Source: Mycobacterium sp. ELW1 (GTDB lineage Bacteria; Actinomycetota; Actinomycetes; Mycobacteriales; Mycobacteriaceae). From it: a stretch of 64,000 nt of DNA. Both the position numbers and the translations under genes were made by a program. The DNA lies in the NCBI RefSeq assembly GCF_008329905.1, contig NZ_CP032155.1, positions 2,418,001 to 2,482,000 on the forward strand, written 5' to 3'. The notes under the pieces are model-generated. The model ran no database searches and was not told the origin of the DNA. It saw nothing but the letters and a program-made list of their open reading frames with translations. This document shows positions 45,346 through 53,780 of this stretch, piece by piece (the first letter of the stretch is position 1; each line of letters begins with the position of its first letter).

Positions 45346-46185
45346 TCAGACGATCCGCTGTCCCCGGCGCGCCCTGGCTCGCATGTCCCAGAGGTAGAGC
45401 TGGTACCCGAAAATCCAGGCCTGGTGCGGGATCAACCGGTCGGCGAGCCGCAGCGCGGCGAGCAGCCACTCGAAGCGGCGCTGCTGTCCGGCGCTCCAGG
45501 GCAGCCGCATCATCGTCCGGAATTCGGACGGCAGGAAACCGACGGTGGCGAACAGATTGAACCGGCCGAGTGTCTCCCGGATCGGGAAGGGCATGAATGC
45601 CATTCCGGCAACGCCTTTCAGATGCTCGCGGACCGGCGGGTCGATCGACAAATCGTCCAGCGACCGCTTCCAGTACTCGTCGAAGGCGGCGCGGTCGGCA
45701 GGCCACATGCCCTCGCGTACCTGCAGCGTGGTGCCGAGCCGGCTGGCGTCGGCATACACCGCGTCGGCGGCGGCGTCGTCGAGCGGGCCGTAGAGGAACT
45801 CGTGCTGGTCGACGTAGTAGCGGTACAGGCAGGCCGCCACCCACAACTGAAGCTTCGGGTCGAAGGCGCGGTAGGACACCGGGCTCGACGCGGTGGAACG
45901 GACCTTGGCGTGCGCGGTATCCACTGCCGCGCGGATCAGCGCTCGGTCGGCGTCGGTGCCGATGGTCGCGGCGGCGAGATAGGTGCCCGTGGTGCGGGCC
46001 CGCTTGATCGGATGCTTGTAGACGTTGCCGCTGTCCACCGGGCTCTCCAGCACTCCGTAACCGACGCCGGGGTGGGCCAGTTGCATGATGACGTTGGCGG
46101 CGGGCGCCAGCACCGCGGCCGGGTTGAGCAAGTCCGAGACCCGCGTCGGGGGTCGCGTCATCGCGGCCTCATGAGGGCAGTACAT
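45346..46185 (-). CDS. MpaB-like oxygenase (DUF2236)
   Basis: A 280-residue protein of the DUF2236/MpaB family, haem-linked oxygenases such as latex-clearing protein relatives. Visible motifs include [40 protein letters not shown] and [20 protein letters not shown]. The start is either ATG 46185 or ATG 46161; the latter has GAGG five bases upstream and would give 272 residues. It is divergent from cobD, matching the Rv2237-Rv2236c layout, so it belongs to the conserved backbone. Confidence 0.85.
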   Translation of the reverse strand: MYCPHEAAMTRPPTRVSDLLNPAAVLAPAANVIMQLAHPGVGYGVLESPVDSGNVYKHPIKRARTTGTYLAAATIGTDADRALIRAAVDTAHAKVRSTASSPVSYRAFDPKLQLWVAACLYRYYVDQHEFLYGPLDDAAADAVYADASRLGTTLQVREGMWPADRAAFDEYWKRSLDDLSIDPPVREHLKGVAGMAFMPFPIRETLGRFNLFATVGFLPSEFRTMMRLPWSAGQQRRFEWLLAALRLADRLIPHQAWIFGYQLYLWDMRARARRGQRIV

Positions 46186-46206
46186 CACGTGTGAGAGAGT
46201 GCCGGG

Positions 46207-47169
46207 GTGTTTGCGCGCAGACGGTACCGCGGTGTCGGCATCCTGACCGCCCAGCTCGCGGATCTGGCTTTCGGCGACCCCGTCCGCGGCCATCCGGTGG
46301 CGGGGTTCGGTTGGTGTGCAGCCGCACTCGAGAAGCTGACCTACCGCGACAGCCGGGCAGCGGGGGCGGTGCACACCGGTGTGCTGCTGGGCGGGCTGGC
46401 CGTGGCCGGCACGCTGCTGCAGCGCGGTACCCGCGGCCCGGTGCTGGCGGCCGTGACCGCCGCCGCCACCTGGGCGTCACTCGGCGGAACGACGCTGGGC
46501 CGCACCGGCGAGAAACTGGCCGACCTGCTCGCCGCCGGCGACATCGACGGTGCCCGGGCGCTGCTGCCGTCGCTGTGCGGACGCGACCCGTCGGCACTCG
46601 ACACCGACGGACTGGCCCGGGCGGCTCTGGAGTCGGTGGCCGAGAACACCTCCGACGCGCACGTCGCGCCGCTGCTCTGGGCCGCGGCCGGGGGAGTGCC
46701 GGGTGTGCTGGTGTATCGGGGAGTCAACACACTGGATGCGATGATCGGGCATCGCTCGCCGCGGTATGCCCGATTCGGTTGGGCGGCAGCACGTCTGGAT
46801 GACATCGCGAACTTCGGGGCCGCGCGGGTGGCCGGCGTGCTGGTGGTGGTGTGCGCACCACTGGTCGGCGGTTCGCCGGCCGGGGCGGTGCGGGCGTGGC
46901 GCCGCGACGCGGCCCGGCACCCCAGCCCGAACGCAGGTGTGGTCGAAGCGACATTCGCCGGAGCGCTGGGTGTGCGCCTCGGCGGCCCCACCCAATATCA
47001 CCACCAGCTGGAGATCCGCCCGACCCTCGGCGAGGGGAGTGTCCCGGGCATCGAGGACCTACGCCGCTCGGTGCGCCTGTCGCGGGTGGTTCAGCTCGCC
47101 GCCGCGGTGCTCGCGGTCGGGTTCACTGCCGTCGGCCGTAACGGTCGGCGAGCTTGTCCTCGACGGTGA
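46207..47169 (+). CDS. cobD: Cobalamin biosynthesis protein CobD
   Basis: Membrane-associated adenosylcobinamide-phosphate synthase that attaches the aminopropanol arm to cobyric acid. The 320-residue protein shows [20 protein letters not shown] near the N-terminus. It also has [40 protein letters not shown] and [19 protein letters not shown], all family hallmarks. GTG start at 46207. It overlaps the end of the convergent SURF1 gene by 47 bp. Same place as Rv2236c. Confidence 0.93.
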   Translation: MFARRRYRGVGILTAQLADLAFGDPVRGHPVAGFGWCAAALEKLTYRDSRAAGAVHTGVLLGGLAVAGTLLQRGTRGPVLAAVTAAATWASLGGTTLGRTGEKLADLLAAGDIDGARALLPSLCGRDPSALDTDGLARAALESVAENTSDAHVAPLLWAAAGGVPGVLVYRGVNTLDAMIGHRSPRYARFGWAAARLDDIANFGAARVAGVLVVVCAPLVGGSPAGAVRAWRRDAARHPSPNAGVVEATFAGALGVRLGGPTQYHHQLEIRPTLGEGSVPGIEDLRRSVRLSRVVQLAAAVLAVGFTAVGRNGRRACPRR

Positions 47170-47941
47170 CCGGTGCCGACGGGTTCTGTGCGGCAGAGGC
47201 CTTCTCCCGGCGGCGGGCTTTGATCTCCGAATAGGCGAAGTAGCCCAACCCGATCGGGGCGACGATGCCGAATGCGATCCACTGGATGCCGTACGACAGG
47301 AACGGCCCGGCATCCAGGTGCGGCAGTTCGGCGATGCCGAGCCCACCCGGCTGGTTCTCCACCAACTGCAGATAGGAGCCCGCCACCGGCACCCCGGTGG
47401 TCGCGCCGGCCAGCTTGGTGTCGATCGCGTAGAGCTGGGTGAAGCCGCCTTCTGTGAACGGCGGCTTGTCCGGCGGCGCGGTCTCCGAATCGCGCAGCCG
47501 CGCCGTGATGCTCACCGTGCCGGTCGGCACCGGCGCGATGTCGGGCACTTTCGAGCCCTGCACGGCGAGCACATAGCCCCGGTCCACCAGAACCGTCGGA
47601 CCGCCGTCGACGATGAACGGCACCAGCACCTCGAACGCCGGCGCGCCACCGACCACCCGCAACCGGGCCAGCACCTCGGCGGACGGCACGTAGCGCCCGG
47701 TCGCGGTGACCCGCCGCCACTGATCGTCGGGTGCCGACGAATCCTGATGCGGCAGAAACGTTGTCACCGGAACCGGCTCAGCGTTGAGCGAGGAGGCGAT
47801 CTGATTGTTCTCCCGCGACGTCTTGGTGTTCTTACCCAGCTGCCACGGCGCCAGCACGGTGAAACAGAGGTAGGCGAACGCGACGACCACCAGCGCCAGG
47901 GCAATCCAGCCCGGGCGCAGCAGGAACGTCCAACGCTTCAT
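47123..47941 (-). CDS. SURF1 family protein
   Basis: A 272-residue membrane protein of the SURF1/Shy1 family, implicated in cytochrome c oxidase assembly. An N-terminal membrane helix (WIALALVVVAFAYLCFTVLA) is followed by PWQLGKN. A periplasmic domain contains WRRVTATGRYVP and VLVDRGYV. The second helix lies near the C-terminus (YGIQWIAFGIVAPIGLGYFA). The start ATG shares a base with the ptpA stop. Equivalent to Rv2235. Confidence 0.9.
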   Translation of the reverse strand: MKRWTFLLRPGWIALALVVVAFAYLCFTVLAPWQLGKNTKTSRENNQIASSLNAEPVPVTTFLPHQDSSAPDDQWRRVTATGRYVPSAEVLARLRVVGGAPAFEVLVPFIVDGGPTVLVDRGYVLAVQGSKVPDIAPVPTGTVSITARLRDSETAPPDKPPFTEGGFTQLYAIDTKLAGATTGVPVAGSYLQLVENQPGGLGIAELPHLDAGPFLSYGIQWIAFGIVAPIGLGYFAYSEIKARRREKASAAQNPSAPVTVEDKLADRYGRRQ

Positions 47942-48444
47942 CAGCCGGTCAGACCCTCTCCGGACAGCCGCTGGTCGACCCAGGCATGCAGACCCGGCAG
48001 GGCGGCGTCGATGACGGTGAACGTCTCCTCGAAATCCGCCGGGCCGCCGTAGTACGGGTCTTCGACGTCGTCGGCATGCGCACCCGAGCGGGGGTCGAAC
48101 GAGCGCAGCAGCCGCACCCGGTCCGGCTCCACCCCGAGGTGGGTCAGCATCCGCAGGTGGTTGCGTCCCAGCGCGACCACGAGGTCGGCGGACAGATGAT
48201 CGTCGCTCACCTGCGCCGCGCTGTGCTCGGTCGGATACCCGTGGTCGCGCAGGACGGCGTTGGCGCGTGCGTCCGCCGGATCACCGGCATGCCAGTCGCC
48301 GGTTCCGCCACTGGAAACCCGGACCAGCTGCCCCAGGCCACGCTGCTCGATCTGGTGGGCGAACATCTTCTCGGCCATCGGCGAGCGGCAGATGTTGCCC
48401 GAGCAGACGAACGTCACGTGGATGAGCGGGACCTGATCAGACAC
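47941..48444 (-). CDS. ptpA: Low-molecular-weight protein tyrosine phosphatase PtpA
   Basis: A 167-residue phosphatase with the P-loop VCSGNICRSPMAEKM (Cys14 nucleophile, Arg20) and the general-acid loop DPYYGG. In M. tuberculosis PtpA is secreted into host cells; here, in a probably environmental species, the role may be internal signalling. It overlaps the upstream HAD gene by 8 bp and the SURF1 gene by 1 bp. Confidence 0.93.
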   Translation of the reverse strand: MSDQVPLIHVTFVCSGNICRSPMAEKMFAHQIEQRGLGQLVRVSSGGTGDWHAGDPADARANAVLRDHGYPTEHSAAQVSDDHLSADLVVALGRNHLRMLTHLGVEPDRVRLLRSFDPRSGAHADDVEDPYYGGPADFEETFTVIDAALPGLHAWVDQRLSGEGLTG

Positions 48445-49108
48445 CGAGCACCTCGCGCAGCGCGGTCACGGTCGGAACATGGGCGGCCGCGGCCTGCGCC
48501 AGCTGCGGTTCGCGGAAGTCGTCGGCGCCATAGCCCCAGCCCACCACAACCGTGTCGATGCCGTGCTCGGCGGCACCCTCCACGTCGTGGGCGCGGTCGC
48601 CGACCATGATCACCCGCTCGGGCAACGGCTGGAGCTGACCCAGCGCATGGGCAAGCACGTCGGCCTTGCTGGAGCGGACCCCGTCGACACTGGCGCCGGC
48701 GATCACATCGAAGTAGCCGGCCAGCTCGAAGTGCTCGAGGATCCGCTGCGCGGTGGGCTCGGCCTTCGAGGTCGCGACCGCCAGGCGCACTCCGGCCGCC
48801 TGCAGGTCGGCCAGCAGCTGCGGAATGCCGTCGAACAGGCTGTTCATCGCCCAGCCCCGGCTGGTGTAGTCGGCCCGGTAGGCCGCGATCGCCTCGTCGG
48901 CGCGCTCGCCGAGGCCGAGTCCGCTCAGCGTCTGATGCATCGGGGGGCCGACGATCCGGCCGGTCAGATCGCCGCCGGGTGCATCGGCTCCAACCGCGGC
49001 CAGCGCATGCCGGAAGCTGGCCACGATGCCCTCTGCCGAGTCGGTGAGGGTGCCGTCGAGATCGAAGATCACCAACTGCGGGCGGGTGTCGGAAGCCGTG
49101 CTGGTCAC
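48437..49108 (-). CDS. ptkA: HAD-family hydrolase, PtkA-like
   Basis: A 223-residue HAD phosphatase-fold protein: [10 protein letters not shown] (motif I), [14 protein letters not shown] (motif II/III) and [20 protein letters not shown] (motif IV). The M. tuberculosis homologue (Rv2232, PtkA) is reported as a protein tyrosine kinase despite its HAD fold, and it acts on PtpA. By sequence alone a phosphoglycolate-phosphatase-like activity is equally possible. Coupled to ptpA by an 8-bp overlap. Confidence 0.85.
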   Translation of the reverse strand: MTSTASDTRPQLVIFDLDGTLTDSAEGIVASFRHALAAVGADAPGGDLTGRIVGPPMHQTLSGLGLGERADEAIAAYRADYTSRGWAMNSLFDGIPQLLADLQAAGVRLAVATSKAEPTAQRILEHFELAGYFDVIAGASVDGVRSSKADVLAHALGQLQPLPERVIMVGDRAHDVEGAAEHGIDTVVVGWGYGADDFREPQLAQAAAAHVPTVTALREVLGV

Positions 49109-49149
49109 CGGTCCATTGTTGCCGATCGCTGAGCACTACTGTTCTTGGC

Positions 49150-50301
49150 GTGGTGGAACACACGGCGGCGGGCGTCAAACTGGCGGAGATCATCGCCGTG
49201 CTCGACGACGCCTACCCGCCTGGTCTCGCACAGAGCTGGGACTCCGTCGGCCTGGTGTGCGGCGATCCCGACGACGTCGTCGACTCGGTGACGGTGGCTG
49301 TGGACGCCACCGCGGAGGTCGCCGCGACGGTCGGCTCGCGGGGTCTGTTGCTGGCGCACCATCCGTTGCTCCTGCGCGGAGTGGACACCGTGGCGGCCAG
49401 CACGCCCAAGGGCGGGTTGATCCACCGGCTCATCCGGGCCGGTGCCGCGCTGTTCACCGCGCACACCAACGCCGACTCGGCGAACCCGGGAGTGTCCGAC
49501 GCGCTGGCCGAAGTCCTCGGGCTGACGGTCGACGGCGTGCTCGACCCGATCAGCGCGGGCTCCGACATCGACAAATGGGTGATCTTCGTCCCGACCGCCG
49601 ACGCGACCGCCGTCCGCGACGCCGTGTTCGCCGCGGGTGCGGGCCACATCGGCGACTATTCGCACTGCAGCTGGAGCGTGGCAGGCGCCGGGCAGTTCCT
49701 GCCGCTCGACGGGGCGGCACCGGCGATCGGAACGATCGGATCCCTCGAGCGGGTGGACGAGGACCGCGTGGAGGTGGTGGCCCCGGCCCGGCTGCGGGCC
49801 CAGGTGCTGGCCGCTGTTCGCGCGTCCCACCCGTACGAGGAACCGGCGTTCGACGTGCTACCCCTGGCCGCTCTGCCGACCGGGGTGGGCATCGGCCGGA
49901 TCGGGACGCTGGCCGAGCCGCTGCGATTCGCCGATTTCGTCGCCCGCGTCGGCTCGGTACTGCCGCAGACGACGTGGGGGGTTCGGGCAGCGGGGGATCC
50001 GGACGCCGTGGTGAGCCGGGTGGCGGTGTGCGGTGGAGCCGGCGACTCACTGCTGAGCGCGGCCGCCGCCGCGGGCGTGGACGCCTACGTCACCGCCGAC
50101 CTGCGCCACCATCCGGCCGACGAGCACCGCCGTGGCAGTGACGTTGCATTGGTCGATGTCGCGCACTGGGCCAGCGAGTATCCGTGGTGCCCACAGGCCG
50201 CCGCGGTACTGCACGACCATTTCGGGGCAGCGCTACCGGTCCGCGTCTGCGACCTGCGCACCGATCCGTGGAACATCGAATCACCGAAAGGCATTTCGTG
50301 A
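49150..50301 (+). CDS. Nif3-like dinuclear metal centre protein
   Basis: A 383-residue Nif3/YbgI family protein with [43 protein letters not shown] and the C-terminal [13 protein letters not shown]. The His/Glu/Asp residues that bind two metals are present. The middle insertion (about 125-260) carries the PII-like domain found in longer members. Biochemical role is unsettled. The GTG start at 49150 is used. Equivalent to Rv2230c. Confidence 0.88.
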   Translation: MVEHTAAGVKLAEIIAVLDDAYPPGLAQSWDSVGLVCGDPDDVVDSVTVAVDATAEVAATVGSRGLLLAHHPLLLRGVDTVAASTPKGGLIHRLIRAGAALFTAHTNADSANPGVSDALAEVLGLTVDGVLDPISAGSDIDKWVIFVPTADATAVRDAVFAAGAGHIGDYSHCSWSVAGAGQFLPLDGAAPAIGTIGSLERVDEDRVEVVAPARLRAQVLAAVRASHPYEEPAFDVLPLAALPTGVGIGRIGTLAEPLRFADFVARVGSVLPQTTWGVRAAGDPDAVVSRVAVCGGAGDSLLSAAAAAGVDAYVTADLRHHPADEHRRGSDVALVDVAHWASEYPWCPQAAAVLHDHFGAALPVRVCDLRTDPWNIESPKGIS

Positions 50302-51029
50302 AAGCTGAACTGGCACAGCAACGGTCGCTTCTGGAGCTGGCCGAGCTGGATGCCGAGTTGGCGCGGCTGGCCCATCGGGCGGCCAACCTGGCCGAGCAAC
50401 AGGAATACGACACGGCCCTGGGTGAGCAGCGGGCGTCCGCCGACCGGCTGGCCGCCCTGGCGATCGCGATCGAGGACATCGACGGCCAGGTGGCCCGATT
50501 CGAGTCCGAGATCGACGGTGTGCGCCAGCGTGAGGACCGGGACCGCAAACTGCTGGACTCCGGCACCGTCAACCCCAAGCAGCTCGAGGAATTGCAGCAC
50601 GAACTCGAGACACTGGAGCGCAGACAGGCCAGCCTGGAGGACTCGCTGCTCGAAGTGATGGAACGCCGCGAGCAGCTGGCCGCTGAGCAAGCCGAGGAGC
50701 AGGCGAAAGCCGGAGCGCTGCAAGCCAATCTGACCACTGCCGGACACAACCGCGACGAAGCGCTGTCCGATGTCGAACGGGTGCGCGGCGATCGCGGAGC
50801 CCGGCGCGACGCGATCGTGGCCGGGCTCGACCCGGGCCTGATCGCGCTCTACGAGCGGCAGCGGACCACATCCGGTGTCGGCGCCGCACGGCTGCTGGGC
50901 CGGCGCTGCGGAGCCTGCCGCATCGAGCTGGATCGCGGTGAGCTGGCCAGGATTTCGGCGGCGCCGGAGGACGAGGTGATCCGCTGCCCCGAGTGTCAGG
51001 CGATCCTGCTGCGCATCGGCGGGGCGTAG
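50298..51029 (+). CDS. Coiled-coil zinc-ribbon protein (C4-type, CT398-like)
   Basis: A 243-residue protein with a long coiled coil (about 1-175; [20 protein letters not shown], then [20 protein letters not shown]). The C-terminal C4 zinc ribbon has CGACRIEL and CPECQAIL. The GTG start overlaps the Nif3 stop (GTGA). Equivalent to Rv2229c and encoded between Nif3 and RNase H/phosphatase in many actinobacteria, so it may assist nucleic-acid handling. The precise role is unknown. Confidence 0.88.
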   Translation: MKAELAQQRSLLELAELDAELARLAHRAANLAEQQEYDTALGEQRASADRLAALAIAIEDIDGQVARFESEIDGVRQREDRDRKLLDSGTVNPKQLEELQHELETLERRQASLEDSLLEVMERREQLAAEQAEEQAKAGALQANLTTAGHNRDEALSDVERVRGDRGARRDAIVAGLDPGLIALYERQRTTSGVGAARLLGRRCGACRIELDRGELARISAAPEDEVIRCPECQAILLRIGGA

Positions 51030-51031
51030 CC

Positions 51032-52117
51032 GTGCGCGTTCTCATCGAGGCCGACGGCGGGTCCCGGGGCAACCCCGGCCCGGCGGGCTACGGCTGTGTC
51101 GTGTGGTCGGCCGATCATCAGAGCGTGCTGGCCGAGCACGGTCAGGCGATCGGCATCACCACCAACAACGTCGCCGAATACCGCGGGCTGATCGCAGGCT
51201 TGGAGGAGGCCCGCCGCCTCGGGGCCGACGAGGTTGCCGTGTCGATGGATTCGAAGCTCGTCGTGGAGCAGATGTCCGGACGGTGGAAGGTCAAGCACGC
51301 CGCGATGGCCGAGCTGCACCAGCAGGCGCGCGCACTGGCCTCGACGTTCGATTCGGTGACCTACCAATGGATTCCGCGCGAGGCGAACTCCTACGCCGAC
51401 CGGCTGGCCAACGAGGCCATGGACCGCGGACAGCAGACAACCGTGGCCGACCCGCCGGCCGGTGCGGTCGCCGTACCGCCTGCGGCGTGGACCGGCAACC
51501 AGGGCGCGCCGACCCGCATGCTGCTGTTGCGGCACGGCCAGACCGAATTCTCCCGGCAGCGAAGGTATTCGGGCCGCGGCAACCCTGAACTCACCGACAC
51601 CGGCCGACGCCAGGCCGAGGCCGCCGCGAACTACGTGGCCGGGGGCGGCGGCGTCGACGTGGTGATCAGCTCACCGTTGCAGCGCGCCTACGACACCGCG
51701 TCGGCCGCTGCCAAGGCGTTGGGCCTGCAGGTGACGGTCGACGATGAGCTGATCGAGACGGACTTCGGCGCCTGGGAAGGCCTGACGTTCGCCGAGGCCA
51801 GAGAGCGCGACCCGGAGCTGCACGGCCGTTGGCTGCGAGACACCGGTCTGCGCCCGCCGGACGGGGAGAGCTTCGTCGACGTCGAGGAGCGGATCCAGCG
51901 GGTCCGCACCCGCATCATCGCCGAGCATCCGGGCTCCACCGTGCTGGTGGTGTCGCACGTGACGCCGATCAAGACGCTGCTGCGGCTGGCGCTCGACGCC
52001 GGGCCGAGCATCCTGCACCGGTTGCACCTCGACCTCGCGTCGCTGAGCATCGCGGAGTTCTATCCCGACGGCGGCGCCTCGGTGCGGCTGGTGAACCAGA
52101 CGTCGTATCTGGCCTGA
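51032..52117 (+). CDS. Bifunctional RNase H type I / histidine phosphatase (Rv2228c-like)
   Basis: A 361-residue fusion. Residues 1 to about 140 form an RNase HI domain with LIEADGGSRGNPG (Asp), TTNNVAEYRGL (Glu) and VSMDSKLVVEQ (Asp). After a linker, residues about 165-361 form a histidine phosphatase with LLLRHGQTEFS, a later LIETDFGAWEGLTF and VLVVSHVTPIKTLLR. The M. tuberculosis protein has RNase H activity and a CobC-like alpha-ribazole phosphatase activity. GTG start two bases after the previous stop. Confidence 0.93.
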   Translation: MRVLIEADGGSRGNPGPAGYGCVVWSADHQSVLAEHGQAIGITTNNVAEYRGLIAGLEEARRLGADEVAVSMDSKLVVEQMSGRWKVKHAAMAELHQQARALASTFDSVTYQWIPREANSYADRLANEAMDRGQQTTVADPPAGAVAVPPAAWTGNQGAPTRMLLLRHGQTEFSRQRRYSGRGNPELTDTGRRQAEAAANYVAGGGGVDVVISSPLQRAYDTASAAAKALGLQVTVDDELIETDFGAWEGLTFAEARERDPELHGRWLRDTGLRPPDGESFVDVEERIQRVRTRIIAEHPGSTVLVVSHVTPIKTLLRLALDAGPSILHRLHLDLASLSIAEFYPDGGASVRLVNQTSYLA

Positions 52118-52118
52118 C

Positions 52119-52706
52119 CTAATCCCGCATGTGCACCCGTTCGCCGTGCGGGCCGAACAGGATGATCGCCTCCACCGGACCGTCGACGGCGCCGAACCAA
52201 TGTGGTGTCCAGGTGCTGAACTCCACAGCCTCACCGGGTTCGATGACGAAATGCTGCTCGCCGAGGATCAGTTGCAGGCGCCCGGACAGCACGTAAAGCC
52301 ATTCCTGCCCTTCATGAGTGGGCAAGTCGGCCGGCGGGGTGCGCCGACGCGGGTTGATCCGGATTTTGAAGGCCTGCGGGCCGCCCGCCCCGCTGTGGCG
52401 GGTCAGCGGCCAGTACGTGACCAGATGCCGGGTGTGCGACGCCGCCCGCACCCGGGGGTCGGTGGCCGGGGGTGCGCCGAGCAGCTCGTCGGCACTGACC
52501 GAGAGCGCCGCGGCCAGCCGGGGCAGGTGATCGAGGGCCAGCCGGCGCTTGCCGGATTCCAGCCGGCTCAGCGTGGAGACGTCGATACCGGCCCGGGATG
52601 CGACATCCTCCAGCGTCAGACCGAGCCGGCCACGTAACTCCCGCAGCCGCCTGCGCACTCGCAGATCGACGTCATCATTTGCCTGCATGGCAAAAGACAT
52701 TGCCAT
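52119..52706 (-). CDS. XRE-family regulator with C-terminal cupin
   Basis: A 195-residue regulator. It has an N-terminal HTH (LTLEDVASRAGIDVSTLSRL followed by ESGKRRL) and a C-terminal cupin sensor (LPTHEGQEWLYVLSGRLQLI, then IEPGEAVEFSTWTPHWFGAV). Such proteins (SutR/PuuR-like) sense small metabolites. Start ambiguous between ATG 52706, 52700 and 52688, since none has a good ribosome site. It is divergent from the methyltransferase gene and a palindrome covers the start region, so autorepression is likely. Confidence 0.88.
   Translation of the reverse strand: MAMSFAMQANDDVDLRVRRRLRELRGRLGLTLEDVASRAGIDVSTLSRLESGKRRLALDHLPRLAAALSVSADELLGAPPATDPRVRAASHTRHLVTYWPLTRHSGAGGPQAFKIRINPRRRTPPADLPTHEGQEWLYVLSGRLQLILGEQHFVIEPGEAVEFSTWTPHWFGAVDGPVEAIILFGPHGERVHMRD
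52687..52706. promoter_or_regulatory. Candidate operator of the XRE-cupin regulator
   Basis: Perfect palindrome ATGGCAA-N6-TTGCCAT at the 5' end of the regulator gene, 25 bp before the divergent methyltransferase gene. It also spans the candidate start codons, so the true start could be the downstream ATG at 52688. Confidence 0.5.
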
Positions 52707-52730
52707 TACGGGGACGGCACCGGCAAGCTG

Positions 52731-53357
52731 ATGGGCATGACTGCTGATCACCACACTCACTGGGAGACGCGCTACGCGGAGAAGCCGCGGATCTGGAGTG
52801 GGCAGCCCAACGCGCGCCTTGCCGAAATCGTCGAGCCGCTGACCGGTTCGCGCGCACTGGATCTGGGCTGCGGCGAGGGTGGCGACGCGATGTGGCTGGC
52901 CGAGCACGGCTGGCACGTCGTCGCCGTCGACGTGTCCACCACCGCCCTGGCCCGTGCTGCGGAAGATGCGGCAGCACGAGGAGTGGCCGACCGCATCGAC
53001 TTTCAGCAGCACGACCTGACCCAGACGCTGCCCGAGGGGCCCTTCGATCTGGTGTCGGCGCACTTCTTCCACACCACCCTGGAGATGGACCGGCCCGCGA
53101 TTCTGCGCCGCGCGGCGACGACGGTGGCGCCCGGCGGAACGCTGCTGATCGTCGACCACGGGGGAGCACCGTCGTGGGCGCCGGAAGAGATCCAGCACCA
53201 CGAATTCCCGGCTCCCGAAGAGGTGCTGGCCGGCCTGGCCCTCGACGACACCGAGTGGGAGAGGGTCCGGGTGGGGGCCGCCCAGCGCGACGTGGTCGGG
53301 CCCGAAGGCCAGCACGCCACCCTGGACGACAACATCATCCAGCTGCGCCGCAAATGA
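52731..53357 (+). CDS. Class I SAM-dependent methyltransferase
   Basis: A 208-residue methyltransferase with the SAM-binding ALDLGCGEGGDAMWLAEHGW, VVAVDVSTTAL, the acidic FDLVSAHFFHTTLEM and VAPGGTLLIVDHG. It is of the TehB/thiopurine methyltransferase-like type. The substrate is unknown. Start at ATG 52731 or 52737. Divergent from the XRE-cupin gene and likely its target. rnpB begins 15 bp after its stop. Confidence 0.9.
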   Translation: MGMTADHHTHWETRYAEKPRIWSGQPNARLAEIVEPLTGSRALDLGCGEGGDAMWLAEHGWHVVAVDVSTTALARAAEDAAARGVADRIDFQQHDLTQTLPEGPFDLVSAHFFHTTLEMDRPAILRRAATTVAPGGTLLIVDHGGAPSWAPEEIQHHEFPAPEEVLAGLALDDTEWERVRVGAAQRDVVGPEGQHATLDDNIIQLRRK

Positions 53358-53371
53358 GCTACCGTGTTCAG

Positions 53372-53780
<409 letters not shown>

